A stretch of DNA of 10,459 bases from the NCBI GenBank assembly GCA_009778055.1, contig WRKN01000082.1:1-10459 (forward strand), given 5' to 3'. The position numbers and the translations under genes are program-made. Position 1 is the stretch's first letter. The number at the start of each line of letters is the position of its first letter. Shown here in pieces: positions 1 to 6,073 of this stretch. The DNA is from Synergistaceae bacterium. GTDB taxonomy: Bacteria; Synergistota; Synergistia; Synergistales; Aminobacteriaceae. A model generated the notes under the pieces. The model saw nothing but the letters and a program-made list of their open reading frames with translations, was not told where the DNA came from and did not search any database.

Positions 1-780
1 CCGCTGCTGCCGGTTAAGAGTGATTTTGTCTTCAAGCTCATTTTCGGCGACCAGCGCAATGTGGATATATTGGCGGCATTTCTCAAATCCGTTTTGGATA
101 TACCTGACGCGGAATATGACCGGTTGACCATTGTTGACCCGCATATCAAGAAGGAATCAGGGGACGATAAGTACGGTATATTGGATATAAAAATCCATAC
201 CGTCAGCGAAAGCGTCATACATGTCGAAATACAGCTCCGGGTACTCCCGGACATGGAGGCCAGAACGATTTACAGCCAGTCAAAGCTCGTGACGGAGCAG
301 ATGTCGTCGGGCAAGAACTGGTCGGTAATCAAGCGAGTGATAACCATCGTAATCACAGACGATATATTTGTGCCGGAAGGCGATAAATATCATCATCAAT
401 TCCGCTACCGCACCGAGGATGGGTTGGAGTTTTCAAACCTCGTGGAAATCAACACCTTAGATTTGAGCAAACTACCCCCCAATGACGACAGCACGGACTT
501 GTGGCATTGGATGAAGTTTATAAAAACAGACGACGAGGAGGTTTTAGATATGCTGGCCCAGAGAACCCCGCAAATGAGAAAAGCCGTCGGCGTTCTGAAA
601 GAGTTGTCGGCTGACGAGGTTACGCGTATGCTTTTTGAGAAACAGGAAATGGCAAGGATGGATATTGAATCGAGAATAGACGGCGAGCGTCGTAAGCTGG
701 AAGGCATTATCGCGGACAAGGACGCGGAGATCGCTCGGCTCCGCGCTCAACTGGAAAAACAAAACGGCGGGAACAGGTAG
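1..780 (+). CDS. Rpn family recombination-promoting nuclease / PD-(D/E)XK transposase-family protein (5' partial)
   Basis: The reading frame is open from base 1, so the gene begins upstream of the window; the GTG at 61 is not the start, because the family's conserved N-terminal stretch (VKSDFVFKLIFGD) is encoded before it. The 259 visible residues carry a PD-(D/E)XK nuclease core: Asp62 in GILDIKI, then Glu76-x-Gln78 in HVEIQL, the E-x-Q form typical of the PDDEXK_2/Rpn group. The last ~70 residues are a charged, probably coiled-coil helix. Family members are DNA endonucleases linked to RecA-independent recombination and, in E. coli, to phage defence. The gene is convergent with the flagellar operon and looks more AT-rich than it, which suggests separate acquisition. 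Family assignment is strong; the cellular role is inferred. Confidence 0.88.
   Translation, partial: PLLPVKSDFVFKLIFGDQRNVDILAAFLKSVLDIPDAEYDRLTIVDPHIKKESGDDKYGILDIKIHTVSESVIHVEIQLRVLPDMEARTIYSQSKLVTEQMSSGKNWSVIKRVITIVITDDIFVPEGDKYHHQFRYRTEDGLEFSNLVEINTLDLSKLPPNDDSTDLWHWMKFIKTDDEEVLDMLAQRTPQMRKAVGVLKELSADEVTRMLFEKQEMARMDIESRIDGERRKLEGIIADKDAEIARLRAQLEKQNGGNR
535..780 (+). other. Candidate internal translation start giving a 76-aa C-terminal Rpn product
   Basis: Within the Rpn-family gene, GAGGAGG at 535-541 is followed, 8 nt later, by an in-frame ATG at 550. Translation from it would give a 76-residue protein running to the shared stop at 780 and consisting of the C-terminal helical part without the nuclease core. 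A second, weaker pair (GAGG at 616-619, ATG at 628) would give 50 residues. E. coli rpn genes are reported to make small C-terminal proteins from internal starts that inhibit the full-length toxin. The sequence could equally be a by-product of Asp-Glu-Glu-Val codons, so this is only a candidate. Confidence 0.35.
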
Positions 781-787
781 GGCATGT

Positions 788-813
788 AAGCGCCCCTCTA
801 TCCCGCGCTTTTT
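788..813 (+). terminator. Rho-independent terminator of the Rpn-family gene
   Basis: Arms AAGCGC (788-793) and GCGCTT (805-810) pair perfectly around an 11-nt loop. The T-run 809-813 follows directly. The hairpin starts 7 nt after the stop codon of the nuclease gene. The stem is only 6 bp, so it may be modest in strength; the stronger hairpin at 875-918 backs it up. Confidence 0.6.
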
Positions 814-823
814 CTCGTAAGAG

Positions 824-859
824 ATTTCCCTTGGGGATTGCCATCCGCCCCTACGAAAT
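824..859. repeat. Imperfect intergenic palindrome
   Basis: Outer arms ATTTC (824-828) and GAAAT (855-859) are perfect complements. Inside them GGGGAT (833-838) pairs with ATCC-CC (843-849, one bulged G at 847) around a TGCC loop. It has no T-tract and lies between two terminators, so it is not an obvious terminator itself. The GC-rich core flanked by CGTAGGGGCGG-type sequence (read on the minus strand) resembles dispersed intergenic palindromic repeats seen in many bacterial genomes. Only one copy is visible here, so the repeat status is inferred. Confidence 0.4.
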
Positions 860-874
860 GTTATTTTTTAACAC

Positions 875-918
875 AAAAAAAGCGTTCGGGCCAATTATTC
901 GACCCAAACGCTTTTTTT
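875..918. terminator. Bidirectional Rho-independent terminator between the convergent Rpn gene and flgD
   Basis: A perfect 12-bp inverted repeat, seven A then GCGTT (875-886) against AACGC then seven T (907-918), encloses an inner GGG/CCC pairing (888-890 with 903-905). Each strand therefore reads as a GC stem followed by a seven-T tract. On the minus strand it begins 22 nt after the flgD stop and closes the flagellar operon. On the plus strand it is the second terminator for the nuclease gene. Confidence 0.9.
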
Positions 919-940
919 CACTACATGAACGGAAAATGGA

Positions 941-1375
941 TTAGAGTAGCCAAACCCCGTCTATCTTGTAGAGAGGAATTTCGCCGAAACCGTCGACTTC
1001 AAGAATCGGCCCCTCCTTGCTGTCGAACCAGACTGCCATAACCGTGCCAAATCTTTCCTCCATCTTGCCGTCCGGAGCCTCGTATGTGAACCCGACCTTA
1101 GTTCCCACGTAGTTCACCGCCGAGTACTTGTCCATACTGGCCATGCCCTCCAGGGTTTTGGTCATCTGGGTCATCTGTTCGAGCGTGCTGAACTGCGCCA
1201 TCTGCGCAATAAATTCGCGGTCGTCCATCGGGTTGAGCGGGTCCTGGTTGGAGAGCTGCGCAATCAAAAGCCTAAGAAACGCGTCCTTGCCCAGTTCGTT
1301 GGAAACGGCGCGCGACGCGCCGGCAAGCTGCTCCGACGACATAGGAGCGACTGCGCCCGCATTGTTTATCGGCAT
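941..1375 (-). CDS. flgD: Flagellar hook cap / hook assembly scaffold protein FlgD (short form)
   Basis: FlgD sits at the tip of the growing hook and helps FlgE subunits polymerise; it is exported by the flagellar type III apparatus. The 144-residue protein has the signature FlgD N-terminal block (FLRLLIAQLSNQDPLNPMDD, about residues 33-52) followed by EFIAQMAQFSTLEQM. A small beta-rich C-terminal part starts at YVGTKVGF. The long Ig-like insertion of enterobacterial FlgD (about 230 residues) is absent, as in the roughly 140-residue Bacillus form. The ATG has GGAGG 8 nt upstream, and that site overlaps the fliK stop (TGAGGAGG), pointing to coupled translation. It is the last gene of the operon; flgE does not follow, which is unusual for this gene order. 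Confidence 0.95.
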   Translation of the reverse strand: MPINNAGAVAPMSSEQLAGASRAVSNELGKDAFLRLLIAQLSNQDPLNPMDDREFIAQMAQFSTLEQMTQMTKTLEGMASMDKYSAVNYVGTKVGFTYEAPDGKMEERFGTVMAVWFDSKEGPILEVDGFGEIPLYKIDGVWLL

Positions 1376-1388
1376 GTTACATTCCTCC

Positions 1389-2954
1389 TCATGCTATCCA
1401 ATATAAAAGTCCCTGGTTCAAATCCACCCGGAAAAGCTCTTCTTCATTGGCTTCGCCGGCGGCGTCTTCCTCGTTCGCCCCGCGCGAACCCCTGCGGCGG
1501 TGCATATTCCACTGCTCCTGGTTTCTGTGCGCGTCGTCCTGCTGAACGTCAACCGAGAAGTGGGTCAACTGCACCCCCTGCTGTTCCAGGGAAAGTTTGA
1601 GCTGCGCCAGGTGGTCCTGTATTAGTTGTCGGACTTGTTCGCTGCTTACCTTAATGGACGCTTCCAGCCCCGCCGCGCCGCTCGTCAGCTCCACGCTGAT
1701 TCTCCCCAGCGCCGGGGGGTCGATTATCAAATTGGCCTTCTGCCCGCCGTTCGCGCGGACGAAATGAACCACGTTATCCAGCCCGTCGCGCAGCGTTTCT
1801 CCCTGAGAAAGCGAGAAACCTTTGCCCAGTTCCAGCGCAGGCGCCGAGGCGGAGCCTTGGACGCCGCGCCGGGTCATCACCTGCTCGAAAAACTGGTCGA
1901 AAGCCGTCCTCTGTTCGGTGAAGTTCGTCCTGGTTTTCGGGTCGTCAGCGTCTTTGTCCAGTTTATCCAGCATGTCCGCTTTGTCGGAGTTCGCGGCCTC
2001 CCGAGGCCCGGGAACGTCTTTACGCTTAGTATTCCCTTTTTCTCCCTGTTCTTCCCGTTCTCCCGGAGCGTTGCGGAAACCGGCCTGGAACTCATCCCGA
2101 GGTTTAGCCTCGGAATTTAGAAGCGTTTCAGCGTCGGCGGAAAAGTTTTTGCCGGTTTGCTTGTCTGAAAGCAACGCTTCCCGCGCGGCGGCGGGGTCCG
2201 TTTCGGTTTGGGCGTCCGGCTTTAGGTAGTTCCGGAACCTTGAAACGGCCCAGGGCTGCTCCAGCGGCTGAGGCACGCCCGCCTGCCCGTCAGCGGGCAG
2301 GGACGTTTGCGGCGCACCAGGCGCGCTATTTATCAGCGCCGTTTCCTCACTCAAATCTTCTTCCTCCGAAACGTCCAAAAGATTGTCCGTGAGGGACGCT
2401 TTCAGCCCAAACTTGAGGTAATCGGACACCGATACCTTTATGTCGATGTTTCGGGAATTTTCGCTTTCGCTTTCCAGAACCGCCGCGTACTTGCCGCGCA
2501 GTTTCGACAGCACGGCCTCGACGGTTTTCGGGTCCCAGGCGGGTGCGTCAAGCCCCATCTCCAGCGCGTCGTTCATCTCCTCCGGCAAGGCGCTGACATC
2601 AATGCCTCTCTCTTCGAGGCCGTTCTTCAAAGACGCCATAAGGTCCCATACAGCCTGGGAAAAAAGCTGCCTGCCTTCCCCAAGGGGAAAGATTGCGTTG
2701 TACTCCTTCAACTCCTGGTCGTGCTCGGCGGAAAACCGCAGGTCCAGCACCTGAGGAGGCTGCGATTCATCCGTATCGTCGACGGCCTTGTTCAGTAAAG
2801 CAATGAAGGACATAAGCGCGTTATGCCCGTCATCATTTCCAGCGGCATCAAATTCTTTACCGGCTTTGTCGGCTTGTTTATACGATGGTTTTACCTGATA
2901 TGCCTGCTGCGGGGCAGGCGGAGGCAATAAAAAAGCGTCTTGAGTATTCGACAT
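1389..2954 (-). CDS. fliK: Flagellar hook-length control protein FliK
   Basis: FliK is exported during hook growth and triggers FlhB to switch from hook to filament substrates once the hook is long enough. The 521-residue protein has a variable, acidic and proline-rich N-terminal and middle part (about 1-355), the usual ruler region, then the conserved Flg_hook domain at about 390-472, with LIIDPPALGRISVEL as its core. A charged linker and a hydrophobic tail (VDLNQGLLYWIA) end the protein. The open frame extends to a GTG at 2963, but that GTG lies inside the Shine-Dalgarno GAGGTG (2961-2966). The ATG at 2954, with GAGG 8 nt upstream, is the likely start. It sits between the motE-like gene and flgD, matching the Bacillus ylxF-fliK-flgD order. 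Confidence 0.9.
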   Translation of the reverse strand: MSNTQDAFLLPPPAPQQAYQVKPSYKQADKAGKEFDAAGNDDGHNALMSFIALLNKAVDDTDESQPPQVLDLRFSAEHDQELKEYNAIFPLGEGRQLFSQAVWDLMASLKNGLEERGIDVSALPEEMNDALEMGLDAPAWDPKTVEAVLSKLRGKYAAVLESESENSRNIDIKVSVSDYLKFGLKASLTDNLLDVSEEEDLSEETALINSAPGAPQTSLPADGQAGVPQPLEQPWAVSRFRNYLKPDAQTETDPAAAREALLSDKQTGKNFSADAETLLNSEAKPRDEFQAGFRNAPGEREEQGEKGNTKRKDVPGPREAANSDKADMLDKLDKDADDPKTRTNFTEQRTAFDQFFEQVMTRRGVQGSASAPALELGKGFSLSQGETLRDGLDNVVHFVRANGGQKANLIIDPPALGRISVELTSGAAGLEASIKVSSEQVRQLIQDHLAQLKLSLEQQGVQLTHFSVDVQQDDAHRNQEQWNMHRRRGSRGANEEDAAGEANEEELFRVDLNQGLLYWIA

Positions 2955-2967
2955 ATAATTCACCTCG

Positions 2968-3639
2968 TCATTGCGTGGACAGGAGTTCGACCAGCCTGGC
3001 GGCTTTTCTGGCGTCCATCTTGCCCAATATCGACGCGCGCGCGTCGCTGGTAAGTCCCTGTAAAATTTTTACGGCCAGTTCGTCCCTCATCTCCTCGACA
3101 ATCTGAGCTGAATTACGCGACGACATGGTGTTGAAATCCCTGACCCGCTGGGCAATCAGCTCTCTTTCGGTTACCGACGCGGCCTCTTCCGCCCTTCGCG
3201 CGCCGTCGCCCTCAGCCAGCATTTCCAAGTCGGCGAGGATCTGCGACCTGGCGGTTATGTCAGCCAGCGCCGCGTCCACGGCGGCCTCCCTGGCGATCAA
3301 ATCCCGCTCGCGCTCGTCAAGGCGCTTTTGTCTCTCGTTCAGCTCATAGGTACGTCTCTCGTTCACCGTGAGGGTGTACTGTTCCGGTATGTCGAAAAAA
3401 CCGGCTATACTCTTTCCCACGTAAGGAATTTGCGGAACGGCCTCCCATATCAGGGGGCGCGCGTCCCATAACCCGCTGAAATGAAGCCCGCTTCCCACGC
3501 CGAACGACAACAGCAAAAGAATAAAGAAAAGCCCCACCTTGCCGAGTTTCTTTTTTTGCTTAACAACCAGAGGAGCTACACTTAACGCGGGCTCCAGGCT
3601 TTGCTCCTCCTGCCTGCCCAGACGCCGTTCTTCGGCCAT
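2968..3639 (-). CDS. MotE/YlxF-like flagellar membrane coiled-coil protein
   Basis: This 223-residue protein has a basic N-terminal cytoplasmic stretch, one membrane segment (about 34-52, rich in Leu, Phe and Val), a long coiled coil rich in Glu and Arg (about 92-140), and a C-terminal MotE/MgtE_N-like helical domain (about 165-221). The topology suggests that most of it lies outside the membrane. Its position between the flagellar ATPase genes and fliK is that of Bacillus ylxF. MotE in Sinorhizobium is a chaperone for the periplasmic motility protein MotC, but the role of ylxF-type proteins is poorly defined, so I give no gene symbol. The ATG has GGAGG 7 nt upstream. The C-terminal helices resemble FliG-type folds by eye only. 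Confidence 0.82.
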   Translation of the reverse strand: MAEERRLGRQEEQSLEPALSVAPLVVKQKKKLGKVGLFFILLLLSFGVGSGLHFSGLWDARPLIWEAVPQIPYVGKSIAGFFDIPEQYTLTVNERRTYELNERQKRLDERERDLIAREAAVDAALADITARSQILADLEMLAEGDGARRAEEAASVTERELIAQRVRDFNTMSSRNSAQIVEEMRDELAVKILQGLTSDARASILGKMDARKAARLVELLSTQ

Positions 3640-3663
3640 TATCTTTCCTCCGTCACAGTCTGC

Positions 3664-4251
3664 CTAGCCTTCCTGGCTTTCTTCTTCGCGATAACGGTGA
3701 TACAGGGCCATCACGTTTCGCACATATCTGGCGGTTTCCTGGAAAGGCGCGCCTCCCGCGGCATCCACTCTCGAAGGCCCCGCGTTGTACGCCGCCAAGG
3801 CCATTTCTACGTCCCCACGGTATTTATCGGTCAATTGGGCAAGATATTTTACCCCGCCCTCTATGTTCTGCTCGGGGTCGAAAGCGTCCTCCACGCCCAG
3901 CATAGCGGCGGTACGCGGCATGAGCTGCATAAGCCCCATAGCCCCCTTTACCGATACGGCGTCACGCTTCCAGCCGGACTCGACCTGAATTACGGCGCGT
4001 ATCAATTCCTCGTCTATGTTGTACTTGTCTGCGGAACGGGACACCTTCCGCCTGAGTTCATCCATCGGAGTCCCGGTTTTTGCGGCGGAGTTTTTTTCCT
4101 TGGTTTTATTTTCGGCCTCCAGAAGTTCGACAAAACGACTTTGCGCGGCGCTGGAATGAGCGGGCCGTTCCATGTTCGGGTTGCACTTTCGCGTTATCTC
4201 GTCTATGCGGTCAAGAACCTTCTGCATTCCGGTAAAGTCGGGCCCCACCAT
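3664..4251 (-). CDS. Flagellar-operon lytic transglycosylase (SLT domain), no signal peptide
   Basis: This is an SLT-type peptidoglycan lytic transglycosylase of 195 residues, which would cleave the MurNAc-GlcNAc bond and leave 1,6-anhydro-MurNAc. The domain covers about 70-188. The catalytic Glu is probably E91 in QVESGW, followed by GLMQLMP (106-112), AYNAGP (154-159) and a late ARYVRNV. There is no signal peptide and no membrane segment. The N-terminus instead has an amphipathic VLDRIDEITRK (12-22) and SRFVELLEA (38-46), a style seen in other flagellar-operon transglycosylases and possibly a flagellar type III export signal. Its location between fliJ and the motE-like gene suggests it opens the wall for the rod, as FlgJ or SltF do elsewhere. 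The ATG follows a strong GGGGGGAG site. The export route is inferred. Confidence 0.88.
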   Translation of the reverse strand: MVGPDFTGMQKVLDRIDEITRKCNPNMERPAHSSAAQSRFVELLEAENKTKEKNSAAKTGTPMDELRRKVSRSADKYNIDEELIRAVIQVESGWKRDAVSVKGAMGLMQLMPRTAAMLGVEDAFDPEQNIEGGVKYLAQLTDKYRGDVEMALAAYNAGPSRVDAAGGAPFQETARYVRNVMALYHRYREEESQEG

Positions 4252-4264
4252 CAGGCTCCCCCCT

Positions 4265-4726
4265 TCACCGCTTGGAAGCGCCTATAAGCGTTCGCCCGTA
4301 TCTGATGACGGCGATGTCGTCCAGCTCGACCTGCTCCGCTTCGTTGGCCGTAATGCCGGCGTTTACTTTGAGATTATCGACGTACGTCTCCATCAGGCGC
4401 ACGTCGCGGTGTTTTTCCATCAAACGCTCCTCCGTGCCGGCTATCCTGCGCCTTACGTCGCTCAGGTTTTCCCTGCCGCTGTCTATGTGCTTCTCGATGA
4501 CGTCTATGGTCTGCCTCTGAAGCCATATATCCTGAAGGGAAACCGTCCTTTCCGTCTCGCCCCGGAAAGCGTCCACCGCGCTCAATTTCTCCTTGCCGAG
4601 AGAATCGAGCCTGCGCAGTACGGTGTCCTCTTCCCGCTGCTCCTCCGCCAGGGTTACCTGTTCCGTCTGGCGGTAGTTTTCACGTAACTTCAAAATCCGG
4701 TTGAACCTTTGAATACGTTGCTGCAT
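4265..4726 (-). CDS. fliJ: Flagellar export chaperone / ATPase stalk protein FliJ
   Basis: FliJ is the central coiled-coil stalk of the FliI ATPase ring and links it to the FlhA export gate. The 153-residue product is almost wholly helical and charged, with an N-terminal RFNRILKLRENYRQ and a C-terminal VELDDIAVIRYGR typical of the family. An upstream TTG at 4735 opens a frame three codons longer, but GGAGG (4736-4740) directly abuts it, leaving no spacing. The ATG at 4726, 9 nt from that site, is therefore the start. The gene follows fliI by 24 nt, the usual order. FliJ sequences diverge widely, so the call rests on length, coiled coil, the C-terminal motif and position. Confidence 0.88.
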   Translation of the reverse strand: MQQRIQRFNRILKLRENYRQTEQVTLAEEQREEDTVLRRLDSLGKEKLSAVDAFRGETERTVSLQDIWLQRQTIDVIEKHIDSGRENLSDVRRRIAGTEERLMEKHRDVRLMETYVDNLKVNAGITANEAEQVELDDIAVIRYGRTLIGASKR

Positions 4727-4735
4727 TACAAACAA

Positions 4736-4740
4736 CCTCC
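4736..4740 (-). promoter_or_regulatory. Ribosome-binding site that decides the fliJ start
   Basis: GGAGG on the minus strand directly touches the TTG at 4735 but sits 9 nt before the ATG at 4726. Only the ATG has workable spacing. Confidence 0.8.
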
Positions 4741-4750
4741 GTAGTCTTTA

Positions 4751-6073
4751 TCACTTTTCAGGAGCAAGTGAAAGCATTTGCTTAACCGTATCATCGAACG
4801 AGGAAAATTCCCCGACCTGCTGTATAAGGAACGAGCGCACCGAGTCCAGGTGTTTCAAAGACCAATCCACACGAGGATTTGCCCCGGATTTGTAAGCCCC
4901 TATGTTGATGAGGTCCTCCGATTCGGCATAGGTAGCCATAAGGTCCCTTATCCGTCCGGCGGCCGTGAGATGTTCCTGCGAGACAATGGCGGGCATGACG
5001 CGGCTGACGCTCTCCAGAACGCTGACGGAAGGATAAAAATTACGCGCGGCAATCTTCCTGGACAGGACTACGTGTCCGTCCAGCACTCCGCGCACCGTGT
5101 CCGCGACGGGTTCGTTCATGTCGTCGCCTTCAACCAGCACGGTATAAACGCCCGTGATACTTCCGCGCTCCGCCGCCCCGGCCCTCTCCAGCAACTGAGG
5201 AAGAAACTCGAACACAGACGGCGTGTAACCGCGCGTTGCCGGAGGCTCGCCTATGGCCAGCCCTATTTCCCTCTGCGCCCTGGCCACCCGAGTGACAGAG
5301 TCCATCATGAGCAGGACGTTTTTTCCGCCGTCCCGGAAAAACTCCGCTATGGCAGTGGCCGTCAGAGCGGCTTTCAACCGGATTAAGGGCGGCTGATCCG
5401 ACGTCGCTATAACTATCACGGAGCGCGCCAAACCTTCCCCCCCCAAGTCGCGCTCGATAAATTCACGCACCTCGCGCCCGCGCTCCCCCACCAGGGATAT
5501 TACGTTTACGTCCGCGCTCGTATAACGCGCCATCATACCCAATAAGGTGCTCTTACCCACGCCGGAACCCGCGAAAATCCCTATGCGCTGTCCCGTCCCA
5601 AGGGTTAAAAGCCCGTCAATAACCTTCACGCCGACGGACAGAGGGGTCTCCACCATCTGCCTGCGCAGAGGGTGGGGAGGTTCGGCGTGAAGGGGATAAA
5701 AATCCGTGGCAATAAGGGGGCCTTTGTCGTCCAGCGGGTTACCCAGCCCATCGAGGATTCTCCCCAGCAGGGACTCCCCAACCGGCACTCCGAGGGGGCG
5801 ATCCATCGACCTGACGTCACAGCCCGGCCCTATCTCCCTCAAATCCCCCAACGGCATGAGCAATACGCGGTCTCCCCGGAAACCGACCACCTCGGCGTCA
5901 AGACCGTGAGAATCGTCTCTGAAGGATATCCTGCAAAGGTCGCCCACTCTCACGTCGGGCCCCTGGGATTCCGCCACGAGTCCCACGACCTGCACCACGC
6001 GCCCGTTTATTTTGACGAGCTGTAGCTGTTCCAAGTCCGATTCCAGAATTTGAAAAAGGTCCGCTTCATACAT
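4751..6073 (-). CDS. fliI: Flagellum-specific export ATPase FliI
   Basis: FliI is the cytoplasmic hexameric ATPase, related to the F1 beta subunit, that energises unfolding and delivery of flagellar export substrates. From the ATG at 6073 it has 440 residues, the family's usual length. Visible motifs are Walker A GSGVGKST (169-176), GERGREVREF (196-205, with the catalytic Glu), Walker B VLLMMDS (253-259) and the FliI/YscN block TVLVEGDDMNEP (311-322). The open frame runs 34 codons further upstream in a basic, low-complexity stretch overlapping fliH; that part has no family similarity. At 6073 the ATG overlaps the fliH stop by 8 nt (ATGTATGA), with GGAG (6080-6083) 6 nt upstream and GGAGG (6086-6090) slightly further. 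Translation is probably coupled to fliH, its direct inhibitor and partner. Confidence 0.97.
   Translation of the reverse strand: MYEADLFQILESDLEQLQLVKINGRVVQVVGLVAESQGPDVRVGDLCRISFRDDSHGLDAEVVGFRGDRVLLMPLGDLREIGPGCDVRSMDRPLGVPVGESLLGRILDGLGNPLDDKGPLIATDFYPLHAEPPHPLRRQMVETPLSVGVKVIDGLLTLGTGQRIGIFAGSGVGKSTLLGMMARYTSADVNVISLVGERGREVREFIERDLGGEGLARSVIVIATSDQPPLIRLKAALTATAIAEFFRDGGKNVLLMMDSVTRVARAQREIGLAIGEPPATRGYTPSVFEFLPQLLERAGAAERGSITGVYTVLVEGDDMNEPVADTVRGVLDGHVVLSRKIAARNFYPSVSVLESVSRVMPAIVSQEHLTAAGRIRDLMATYAESEDLINIGAYKSGANPRVDWSLKHLDSVRSFLIQQVGEFSSFDDTVKQMLSLAPEK

Noticed and set aside
859..873. Small inverted repeat TGTTA/TAACA around a T-run
   Set aside because: It is only 5 bp, AT-rich and next to a much stronger hairpin; likely chance.
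838..1041. Short plus-strand open frame through the terminator and into flgD
   Set aside because: It crosses a strong terminator hairpin and overlaps the flgD coding end; the translation looks random.
3601..4287. Long plus-strand open frame (228 codons) antisense to the transglycosylase
   Set aside because: It mirrors a clear conserved gene on the other strand and has no recognisable motif or good ribosome-binding site.
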